Assembly: GCF_019059575.1 (NCBI RefSeq)
Contig: NW_024882028.1
Span: forward strand, 372,001 to 436,000
Direction: 5' to 3'
Source: Amphibalanus amphitrite
Taxonomy: Eukaryota; Arthropoda; Thecostraca; Balanomorpha; Balanidae
DNA length: 64,000 bases
Shown here in pieces: positions 49,816 through 59,240 of this stretch. Both the position numbers and the translations under genes were made by a program. The first letter of the stretch is position 1. Each line of letters starts with the position of its first letter. Under the pieces are notes generated by a model that saw nothing but the letters and a program-made list of their open reading frames with translations, was not told where the DNA came from and searched no databases.

Positions 49816-50312
49816 AGGGATTATCCCACCTTTAACATGGGGTTTGAGTTGAGATAGCCAAGTTTGCGGCGAGGTTCAGAAACCACTATCTATCTAGGTT
49901 GCAACCCCCGCGGCCTCTTGGTGTTGAAGAAATTCGTTCCCTTCATTTGAAAATGGGCCTTGTTCAAGGCCCTATCTTCAACATGGAGCGACCGTTAGTG
50001 TGACGTCACCTCGTTTAGTCATTCTGATTTAAATGGGTTTGTTCGTTGACAAATCGCTTAAAACCTGGTCTGAACTTTGTTGTGGTGCCTACAGAGTAAA
50101 AAGAATCAGCTTTATGACAGTAATGTGGCCTGGGGAAGGAGGTAATTTTGGGCTGTGACGTCACATATTTGAAAGTTTGTGTTTGGAATATGGGAAGCTT
50201 AAGATGTTTAATGAAAAATAAATGCCAGAACCGTGTTCCTGGTCATCCAATCTATAAAGTCGGGCACAATTTAACTGGTTTTAACAACATTTTAGAAGGT
50301 GGGATAGTCCCT
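49816..50312. mobile_element. TTAA-flanked 0.5 kb MITE, copy 2
   Basis: 497 bp, in the same orientation as copy 1 and almost identical to it: I count only a handful of substitutions and a one-base indel. The ends are AGGGATTATCCCACCTT / AAGGTGGGATAGTCCCT, with TTAA at 49812-49815 and 50313-50316. The near identity implies recent activity or a recent local duplication. Confidence 0.9.
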
Positions 50313-50605
50313 TTAAAGCATGGATGAAGGAGAACCAGGGGATGAAGGTTCTTTCATCCATGGTTAAAGTGTGCAATAAGAACTTCTTGGGTGAAGACAA
50401 GACCAACACTTTTATCAAGCTCACAGATTTTTAATGATACGGTATTTTCTCTCTACCTACTACGCCCTTCTCACATTCATTTTTCTTAAGTGTTTTTGGG
50501 GACAAAAAATATATGTTGTTCCCCTTTCAGGCTTGGGGGCATGACCCCGTGGCCCCCCTGGATCCGCTAGGCCGAAACTAACTAGGTCGTTTTCAAACGG
50601 TCTGA

Positions 50606-51275
50606 TTACGGAGCGAGCGAAGCGAGCGTAGTCTTTCCTTAGATTAACGGAAATTTCTGAGTATGAGCGGCCGGCCGGCCGGCCGGCCGGCCGTGGTCAC
50701 GCTTCTGCGAGGCTTATATCTCAGCAACCACTTGACCGATTTACACGCGGTAATTTTTGTAGGGTAGCTTCATTCCTTCTACCAAGTATTGGACTATTCC
50801 CGATGCATGTGGGTGACCCCTTATGCACGTGCCACGTGCAAAACGAAGAGGTGTCACTTTTGTAATTGTTGCAATATCTCGGTAACTACTGGGCCGATTG
50901 CGCTGAAAGTTGGCATGTAGGTAGGCACTCACTAGGCAATGCATATCCATGTGCCAGAGTTGGGGTGCTGCTGCACGTGCGCACGTGCAGGGGTCGATTC
51001 CAGATCTCGAGAACGGCTGGACCGATGGCGCTCAAATTTGGTACATGGCTAAGGACCGGTTAGTAGGGTGCCGTGCACAAGTCAGTTGGGACCCATTTTG
51101 CACGTGCGCACGTGCAGGGTGCCGCTTCCAGATCTCGAGAACGGCTGGACCGATTGTGCTCAAATTTGGCATATCGCTAGAGACCGGTTAGTAGGGTGCC
51201 GTGCACAAGTCAGCTGGAGGTACCCCCTCGAAATTTCGCACGTGCAGGGCTCACCCTCTCGCTCGCTCCGTTAAT
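50606..51275. repeat. Element with (CCGG)n core and CACGTG tandem units
   Basis: The ends are related inverted motifs (ACGGAGCGAGCGAAGCGAGC on the left, CTCGCTCGCTCCGT on the right). Inside are a CCGG run at 50670-50693 and four tandem, imperfect units of about 110-130 bp. Each unit has ATCTCGAGAACGGCTGGACC or a variant, a TGCCGTGCAC- or GTGCCA-type segment and a GCACGTGCGCACGTGCAG palindrome. No coding function is evident. Confidence 0.7.
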
Positions 51276-51844
51276 CGCCCCAAAAGGCGTTATACTGGTA
51301 TTTCAGGTCATAGTTTGCAAACGGCCGGTGTTTTCAGGTAGTTTCATATGGCCTGACTGGGCCAGGCCGTTTGCAAACGGACCGAATTTTCGTACGGCCT
51401 GTAACATATATTCAGATTTCGACATCTGTCGTAGCATCAAATGCTGATGTGGCGCACTCAAAAGCCGGAATTGGTCCTTGGATGCCGTAAGGACCCTTTT
51501 AAGAAATAAGTGACCCGACTGACCCTTAGAGATTGGCCTGAGCTGTGACCGAAATAAGTCTTTTACCGTTTCGCAGGAAGGGACAAAAAGGTCCCTCATA
51601 TGCTTCTTGTACAATTACGAAACAAAACAAGTTTTTTTTTCAACGAAAACTCAGTGAGTTTTCCTAAAAAATTTATTGCGCATATTCCGTGAATGAAAAG
51701 TTGCCGGGTCATGTCAGGTCAGGCTGCCACAGCAAGTTTGTTAACTTGACAGCTCAATCGATATTTATGCAATAAGACCTTCTCGGGTGACGATAAGACA
51801 TGACGACACTTTATGAAAGAAGCTAGTAAACCCGGTAGTTTCTC

Positions 51845-52657
51845 CATAGGCGCGGGAACCGGGGGGAGGGGGCAGTGGTGGCAGCTTGCCCCCCCCCCCC
51901 CCCCAACTCTGGGGCCGTGCGGGCGGTGCCCCACAACTTTCAGACAGAATACCGCTCCTTTTTGCAAATGTTTTCTTTTTTTTGTTGAAAAAGCCAAGGG
52001 ATGAAAAATAAGTGGCCTAAAACCGGCGAGAAAACTATATTTGGGGGATCCTAGGTTGATCTCTATCATGGTGTGACCTCCCCCCCCCCCCCGTCTAAAA
52101 GTAGTTCCCGCGCCCCTGGGTTTCTCTACGCTATTGAATCACGCTGCTGATTCTAGTAAGTATCTACTACACAACCTTCTCACATTAATTTTTCTTCGAG
52201 CGTTTTGGGGGGCCAAAAGATATGTTGGCCCCCTCTTTTAGGCTTTTTGGGCCCATGGCCCCGGTGGCCCCCTTGAATCCGCCAGTGGGGGCGGTGCCCC
52301 CACAACTTTAAAACGGAATACCGTCCTTTTTTGCAACTGTTTCTTTTTTTTTTGTTGAAAAAGCCAAGGGATGAAAAATAAGTGGCCTAAAACCGGTGAG
52401 AAAACTAGATTTGGGGGGACCCTAGGTTGATCTCTATTATGGTGTGCTCCCCCAGTCTGAAAGTAGTTCCCGCGCCCCTGACTTTCTCTACGCTATTGAA
52501 TCACGCTGCTGATTCTAGTAGGTATCTACTACGCAACCTTCTCACATTAATTTTTCTCCAAGCGTTTTGGGGGGGGCCAAAAGATATGTTGGCCCCCCCT
52601 TTCAGGCTTTTGGGGGGGGGCCATGGCCCCGGTGGCCCCCCCCTGGATCCGCCAGTG
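51845..52657. repeat. Tandem duplication of about 368-bp unit at hAT element end
   Basis: Two copies in direct orientation. The shared words include GGTGCCCC...ACAACTTT, AAAAGCCAAGGGATGAAAAA, ACCCTAGGTTGATCTCTAT, TAGTTCCCGCGCCCC and TGAATCACGCTGCTGATTCT. The start has an inverted match GGCGCGGGAAC to the GTTCCCGCGCC near 52112, so a small GGCGCGGGAAC-ended MITE is part of the first unit. Confidence 0.8.
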
Positions 52658-52665
52658 TACAACAC

Positions 52666-53226
52666 ATATACTCGTAACAGCAGTACAGAAAACAGATAAC
52701 AGCTCTATTGTTATCTGTGGTTAGGGTCATACCAATGAATGTAATAAAGTGACGTCCGCGGACGTAGTTATAAAAAAACTAGGTACGTCCGTAAAAAGCT
52801 ACTATATGTTATAATTAAAACATTGATAAAGAAAACGTGCATTTCACAAGCTATATTAACGAGAAGTGGTGCTTTTCCACTATCTGCCTCACGTTTTACC
52901 GTTTCTAAGACATATTGTAGCTCTGAAATAAAAAGTTCATGCAACTGTCATTGGAGCTTGGTTGAAGCTAAACTTTTGCAGTATTTACTACCTAATCATA
53001 AAATTTAATGCCAACAGTTACTTACCAAAAGGCAGCGTATCAGCGGTCTTACGTTACAAATGCAGTCGATAGCCGAGCTGAGGTAGGCTCGAGGCTGCAG
53101 TCGCTGGAGGCAACACAATGTGCCATCTGATCGCAGCGTCCTCTATTCGGCCGGTAAGTAGCATGGACCGAGCCTTGATCCAACCGGCGGATTCCGGGTC
53201 AGAGTGGTGGTGGAGTGAGGTGTCAG
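52666..53226. other. Spacer without recognised feature
   Basis: About 0.56 kb, AT-rich at first and GC-rich after 53.05 kb. No exon or element end was recognised. Confidence 0.5.
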
Positions 53227-53230
53227 TTAA

Positions 53231-55010
53231 CCCTCGCCCCGTTGGGGTGGGGTGGGGGAGGAGCTATATAGACCCTTGTGGTTTTTCCTGAATAGCAAGA
53301 AAGCGGCGACGTGCAGCGCCGCCAAAGTTTCAGCATCTTCCCGGGCATCAATTTGACACCTTCAGACAACATTTTAAGTCTTAGGTCAACTTAGGTCAGG
53401 AGTTATTGAGGTCAAACTGAGGTCATGTTCGAGCAAAAATGAGCAAAAAAACATGAAACCATGAAACGCTCACAAAAGCTACAGTTAACCCGCGACCTGG
53501 TGGGGGGCTATTTTTTGCCCCCCCCCCCTCCAGACTTTTCGATATATCTCCAGAACCGCTGCGCCGATCGTCTCCAAAATTTCAGTACCCTCCCGGACAT
53601 CAATTTTACACATGGTGACCAAAAATTTTTCCAAAGGCTATGATAGGTTGGCCGGAAATGACGTCAGAGTGACGTCATGTTCTGCCGTGTTCGACCCAAA
53701 AAAGGGTTTCGCGGGAAGAGCTGTCAGGCCTATAGCTTTGCAAATACAGAAAAATGATAAGGACATAAAAGGTGTAGAATTGACAGGGCTACATAACTGC
53801 TATCTCGGAATTTTGAAATTTTTTGATTTTAACCCCCAAAAATCAAAAAATAATTTTTTTAGGTATAATGATCGAAAAATCCAAAAAGTTTTTTGAATTT
53901 CGCAAAAACCGGAATATATGTGATAGTCCTTACCGCCTGCCATCCACATACCAAATTTGAGATTGATACCTCTTTTTTGGCGAAGTTATAGCGATAAAAC
54001 TGTTCAAAATTGATGACGTCAAATTTTCAAACTCAATTTTTAGCAATTCTAGACCCCGTAGCGCAAAACAAAGACCACCATTAGACTCCCCGTGACGAGC
54101 TGCATCGAATTAATACCCATTTTATGCAAAACTATCAACTTTAAAATTTGACCTTTTTTGGCCTGACCTTGACCTGACCTTGACCTGAACTTCACCAGAA
54201 AGTGACCTAAGCCGTTTCTGATAGTCTTATAACCAACACCATTGAGTTGGAAATGAAAAATTGGCCATAAAACATGCATCACACGACCTTAGTAAAGTTT
54301 AGCTCATGTGACCTGACCTGTGACCTTTGGTGACCTGACCTGTGACGTGACCTGGTATTGTCAGTGACCTCTAATAGCAACATATCTACTAGGCAACTGA
54401 CGCCCTATCGCTGATTCTCGACAAAATACGTTTTCCTCGGTGTTATAGCGCATTCCCTAGAAGACCCGTGAACGGTGAAACATTTCATCTTTGACCTGAC
54501 CTGTGACGTCATCGGTGACCCCGAGGTCAATGAAATTTGGTTCCCTTCGACAAATTTGACAGGCCTTTCGAACGCCGTTTGAATTTTGCGGATCCGTCCA
54601 GTAGTTTCGGAGATACGAGGGGGGGGGGGCAAAAAATAGCCCCCCCCACCAGGTCGCGTTATAAACAGACCCCACCAGGGCGCGGGTTAACAAGCAATTT
54701 CAAAGTTCTTTATGTGGTCTTGTAGAGGAGAGACGGCGCTACAAAACTGCTATCTCGGATTATCAACATTTTGTGATTTTGACCCCCCAAAAAAATCATA
54801 ACAAAGCAAAAAGTCCCAACACATTTTTTCGAATTTTGAAAAATGCTGGATTATGCATGATAGTCCCTGCGCTCTTCTATCTAGGTACATACCAAATTCT
54901 AGATCGATGCAGTGGAATCCGCTTAATAAATCCCCTTGATGACAATTGGTGTTTGATCAACGCAATTATTCGCGAAAAACCGAAGGAGGGCCCGTTCGAC
55001 GCCGGCCGAC
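53231..55010. mobile_element. TTAA-type element host (left end clear), interrupted by family D copy 2
   Basis: The left end TTAA-CCCTCGCCCCGTTGGGG (TTAA at 53227-53230) starts another element of the same architecture. A family D copy plus one TTAA interrupts it at 53.49 kb, and its interior resumes at 54.69 kb (CTGCTATCTCGGATT, TTTTGACCCCC). The right end could not be assigned; a GC-rich GCCGGCCGACGGC near 55000 may belong to it or to the next element. Confidence 0.55.
53489..54686 (+). mobile_element. TTAA-type AGGTCA element, family D, copy 2 (nested)
   Basis: 1198 bp between TTAA at 53485-53488 and 54687-54690. The outer end is CCCGCGACCTGGTGGGG on the left and CCCGCGCCCTGGTGGGG (outward strand) on the right. 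Hairpins enclose CTATTTTTTG and CAAAAAATAG. The right end is doubled, with TCTGTTTATAA between the two termini. The interior matches 22303-23477 in the same orientation, including GGAAATGACGTCAGAGTGAC and TGACCTGACCTGTGACGTCA. No coding capacity. Confidence 0.9.
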
Positions 55011-55016
55011 GGCTAA

Positions 55017-56229
55017 CTCTCGCCGGCCGACGGGGGATTGGGGTGCCGCCCCCATAGGGTTTCTTCACGATGACTCCGAACAGCTGGAAGAGCTGAAACT
55101 TGGCATACTTCACCGTTGATGCAAGGCGGATCTTGTGACACCAACCGCATTTTCAGGTTAGGTCAGGTCATTGACCTACAACGTCATAAGTGAACCTATG
55201 CACGGTCATCAGATGTCGCAATTTCGCAGCGCACTCGGTGCCAGAGGAACTTTCACAGGGGGATGAAACTTATAGGACCTAGTGTCCTCCAAAGGTCTTA
55301 CAACTTGTTTATCTGGAATTTTTCCAAAAGTCATATGAGGTCAGGTCGGTCACGTGACCTTACCAGTTACCATTATACCTAAGTCAATGGAAAACAATGA
55401 AACTGCTATTTTGGCGCCGGGAAAGATCTCAAACTATCTTAAACACACGGATTTCATGCACTCCTTGCAAGGTCCGATGCTTCACTTTTGCGTTGTGACC
55501 TTGCGTGACCTCATTTACAGCGTCACTAGGGTCATGAGAGTCTTTCGTCAATAACTCCAAATAAAATTGAGCTAGCATGTCGGGAAAGCCACCAAGTGAC
55601 TCGGGAAGTCCTGCCAAATCGAATGATGTGCGATACCAGATTTCTGGCGACCAGCTTCGTGACCTGGAGGGCTCTGAACTGACCTTGACCCGAGACCCGA
55701 CCCTAAAAGGTCATTTTTAAAATTTGACCTCAGGTCAAGGCTATGACTTGAGTGGAAAGGGCCATGCTGCATATCAGTCGATCCGTACCGCCGAGCGGAA
55801 CACATCTGACGTGTTTTCACCGCTCTAGCACGTCTCTAACTCTCTATCAAAAGTTATAGTAAAAAAAACTGCTGGTGAACCTTCCTAACGGCCTGAGATG
55901 AGATCAGTGGCACACAGATGGGTAACGGGTGCAATTTTCCGACTCAGTGTGTCATTTTTGCCTACAAATAAACCGGTGTTCAGGAGTGTTTAGAACGACA
56001 TTCGTCCAAAATAGGCGCATTTCAATTTCGCTCATACCTAACGGAGAGGTTGCAAAGTTGACCTGACCTAAGGTCATAGATATCATAATTTCGCCTACCT
56101 ACATTTTATATATACTGTTTCTCTTATCAATCGCTGAAAGTTCAAACGATAGTTCAGTCTGTGTAGCTTCATCGAACCCTTTCACTTTTTTGAGGAAAGG
56201 TCACTTGACGTGGCCTGCTGACCTGGCAT
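55017..56229 (-). mobile_element. TTAA-type AGGTCA element, family A, decayed copy
   Basis: From CTCTCGCCGGCCGACGGGGG to beyond 55.65 kb it is the reverse complement of the right part of 56577-57609, including CAACCGCATT, the TTATGACGT-type sites and GGCGCCGGGAA. The left flank is CTAA (a mutated TTAA) and a TTAA is present at 56230-56233, but the distal terminal repeat is not recognisable. It abuts the 5' side of the second LINE and may be inserted in it. Confidence 0.65.
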
Positions 56230-56576
56230 TTAACCCTCGCCCTTGAAACCCTATGGGTGAAAATCAAATTCCATAAAACGACGCTGCTGCTCTGCTCAGT
56301 TTACCTTCCACCGAACACCACTAGCGACCGACAATCTCAATTCCTAGATTACTTGTCTGACTGTGTCCTTGAAGCTAAACAGCATAGTCCCGATCTTCTG
56401 GTCCTCGTTGGCGATTTTAATGCTGGAAACTGCTGGCTAGTGGCTGCCTAGTAATTCACCCAACCACTCCCCCATCACCACTTTCGAAAACAAACTGAAA
56501 AATATCACTGAAGCGTCAAACTTAACTCAAATTATCAACACAGCAACCCGCGTACAAGGGGACACCCACAACTTAA

Positions 56577-57609
56577 CCCTCGCCGGACCTATTGGTTTTC
56601 TACATACGCGCCGGCCGAGGGGGGGGGGCGGGTACGACCCCCCCCCCCTCGCCGTTTCGCCCCTGGTGGAGCTAGCGCGTCGCGGAAAAAAACGAGCATG
56701 TGCGCCGTTACGAGACGCAGAGATTGGTACCCGATTTTAAGGTCCTAGGTCAACCGGTGACCTCTGAGGTCAGGTCAAGTGCCCCAGGGTACGGTTCAGT
56801 TTTTGGTGAATAACTTCGCAAAAAACGGCCGGAGAGCCGTGATTTTGGCAGCATCGTGTTCGCCTTGATCAGGCGCGTCGAATGATATGCTTTTTGTCCG
56901 GGTCAGGTCAACTTGGGGTGTTGACCTCAGGTCAAGGTCAGGTCAGCACCCCCAGCTCACGAAGTTGGTCGAAAGAGGTCATGTCGCATATCATTCGATT
57001 CGGCAGGTCTTCCTGAGTCCATTGGTGGCTTTCCCGACTCGCTAGCTCAATTTGATCGGGAGTTATTGACGAAAAACTAATATGACCTTGATGACGTCAT
57101 AAATGACGTCACAGAAGGTCAACATTGCAAAAGTGACGCATCTAACCTTGCAAGGAGTGCGTCAAATCACGATTCTGTGTGCTTGAGATAGTTGGAGATC
57201 GTTCCCGGCGCCAGAATAGCAGTTTGAATTTTTCCCCATTGACTTATAATGGTGAGGTCACGAAAATGACCTGACCTCATATGACCTTTAGGAAAAATCC
57301 GAGATATACAAGTTGTGAGACTCATAATGGATACTAGATCCTGCAAGTTTCATTTCCCTGTGACATCTCCTCTGGCAGTGAGGGCGTTGCGAAGTTGCGA
57401 CATCTGAAGACCGTGCAGAGGTTCACTTATGACGTCATAGGTCAGTGACCTGACCTGACCCAAAAATGCGGTTGGTGTCAAAAGATGCGGCTTGGATCAA
57501 AGGTCAGGTATGCCAAGTTTCAGCTGTCTATCGCCAGCGTGTTTGGAGCTATCGCGAAAAACCCCTATGGGGGGGGGCGGCACCCGCCCCCCCCCTCGGC
57601 CGGCGAGGG
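56577..57609 (+). mobile_element. TTAA-type AGGTCA element, family A, inserted in LINE-2 endonuclease
   Basis: 1033 bp between TTAA at 56573-56576 and 57610-57613. The ends are CCCTCGCCGG and CCGGCGAGGG. The left end is doubled, with about 25 bp between CCCTCGCCGG and CGCCGGCCGAGGGG. Terminal hairpins enclose CGGGTACGA and CGGCACCCG. Removing the element and one TTAA restores the LINE frame DTHN-LRDLIFVD, matching NLRDLIF of LINE-1. The interior is partly self-complementary, with convergent AGGTCA/TGACCT and several TGACGTCA sites. Confidence 0.93.
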
Positions 57610-58057
57610 TTAAGAGATTTGATTTTTGTAGACCGAACCGAACTAATTAAATCTTCAGGAGTTTTACCGGCTTTCTCAAACATCGACCATTTCCCTCTAC
57701 TTATTTCTTTGTCCCTTCAGAAAATCGACGCTGACCGACATGAACAACCCGCTGGGACTACTCAAATACCAACGTTGACGGTTTCATTAATACACTGAGA
57801 AACATAGACTGGAGCGCAATAACAAATGCCGACACCGATGATGCAATTGAAATGTTAACAGAAGCCATCTTGCATACTGCAGTAGCTCACATACCAAAGA
57901 AAACCGTAAAGATCCGCAATCACAAACCGTGGCTAACAGCAGAGCTGAGGCGCGAAATGCGTAAACGAGACCGGTTATTCAAGCTTGCTCAACGTCACAA
58001 CTCAGAAAGAGATTGGTCGATCTGGCGATCTCAGCGCAACCTTGTAACCAGCCTTAA

Positions 58058-59236
58058 CCTTCGCCCCAGTGGGGGGGGGCATATGTTACCACCCTGTCGC
58101 GTTTTTCGCGTGTAAATAAAAAAGCGCGGCGCGTAGCGCCGCGCCGCTTGGGGTAGCTTTTTGTACATCAATTTTGGACAATGTGTGAAATTTTTGACCC
58201 CAGGTCATGTCAGGTCAGGTCACCAGGTCAACTTAACTGACCAAGCCTAAAAAAAAAGTTTGCAATCATGTCCAGCCTGCAGTGTTTGTCAGAAAGGTTT
58301 CAAACTTGGTGGATTGCATGATGTTATAGGCGCCTACAATTTGTATATCTCAGATTTTTCATATCCGTGACCTAAGGTCAGGTCAGTGGCGTGACCTTAC
58401 CATTATAAGGCAATGGAGAAAAATGAAAATGCCTCTAGATCCGTGTGTACGCATGGGAACAGTCAAAATATTTCAGAATCACAATGATTTAGTCCACTCG
58501 TGATGACCAAGGTGTCATTTTTGCTGATAGCCTCTAGACAGGTCATCTGAGGTCACTTGAGGCTACAAACAGTTTTTTGCCAATAACTCGCGATTGGAAA
58601 GAGATAGAACGCTGGGGATGGTCTCATTGTGTTTGTCTTGTTGAGACGCATCGACTGATATGCAACATGACCTTTTCCGGTCAGGTCATGACCTTGACCT
58701 GAGGTCAAATTTTCAAGTTGACCTTTCAAGGTCAAATTATAGTTCATTCGACGCGTCTCGGCGAGGGGAACACGATTCTGGCAATAGAAATGCCGTGACT
58801 TTTTGAAGTCAAAAGTTATTGTCGAAAAACACTTTTCGTAAAAACAGCTATTTTTGGAGTTTTTGCCCTCTGGAGGCTAAACCGTTGACCTGAGGTCAAT
58901 ATTGATAATGACCTTTTCAAAAGAAGAGCTCAAAAGCTATCGTTTGCTGTTCCATGCGTTTTTCTAGCTACCATAGTTCCTGAGATAGCGGCATGTTTTC
59001 TGAAAAATATAATGACAATTAGCAAATTTTGACCTTTGATGACCTCTGGTGACCCCAATATTGCTCGAAGGTGAAAAATGACCGAAATACTTTCAAACGT
59101 ACGCATTGAGAGCTATCGACTGCTTTTTACCGCGTCTTTCTATCCCTCTTAGTTTTTGAGTTAGAGGTGGGTGGTAACATATGCCCCCCCCCCCCCACTA
59201 GGGCGAAGTTGGCTGAGACCGCCACTGGGGCGCGGG
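58058..59236 (+). mobile_element. TTAA-type AGGTCA element, family D2, inserted in LINE-2 ORF2
   Basis: 1179 bp between TTAA at 58054-58057 and 59237-59240. Both ends carry GGGGCATATGTTACCACC or its complement. The right end has an extra outer terminus (CCCGCGCCCCAGTGG and TCTCAGCCAA on the outward strand) that the left end lacks. Removing the element with one TTAA restores LVTSLN-RKLKNETIK, which aligns with FVTKLNKRLHSEHI of LINE-1. The interior has AGGTCA runs in both directions. No coding capacity. Confidence 0.93.
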
Positions 59237-59240
59237 TTAA

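Larger units (their letters stand above)
48043..52657. mobile_element. hAT-like composite element with nested insertions
   Basis: Ends CACTGGCGGATCCAG and CTGGATCCGCCAGTG are perfect inverted repeats, and the flanks carry the perfect 8-bp duplication TACAACAC (48035-48042 and 52658-52665), as expected for hAT transposons. The subterminal DNA is rich in GGGGCCA/TGGCCCC. The 4.6 kb body is a mosaic: a decayed family A element, two copies of a 0.5 kb MITE, a 163-bp MITE, a CACGTG-rich tandem repeat element and a terminal tandem duplication. A decayed internal copy of the right end lies at about 50.43-50.57 kb. No hAT transposase frame is visible. Confidence 0.85.
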
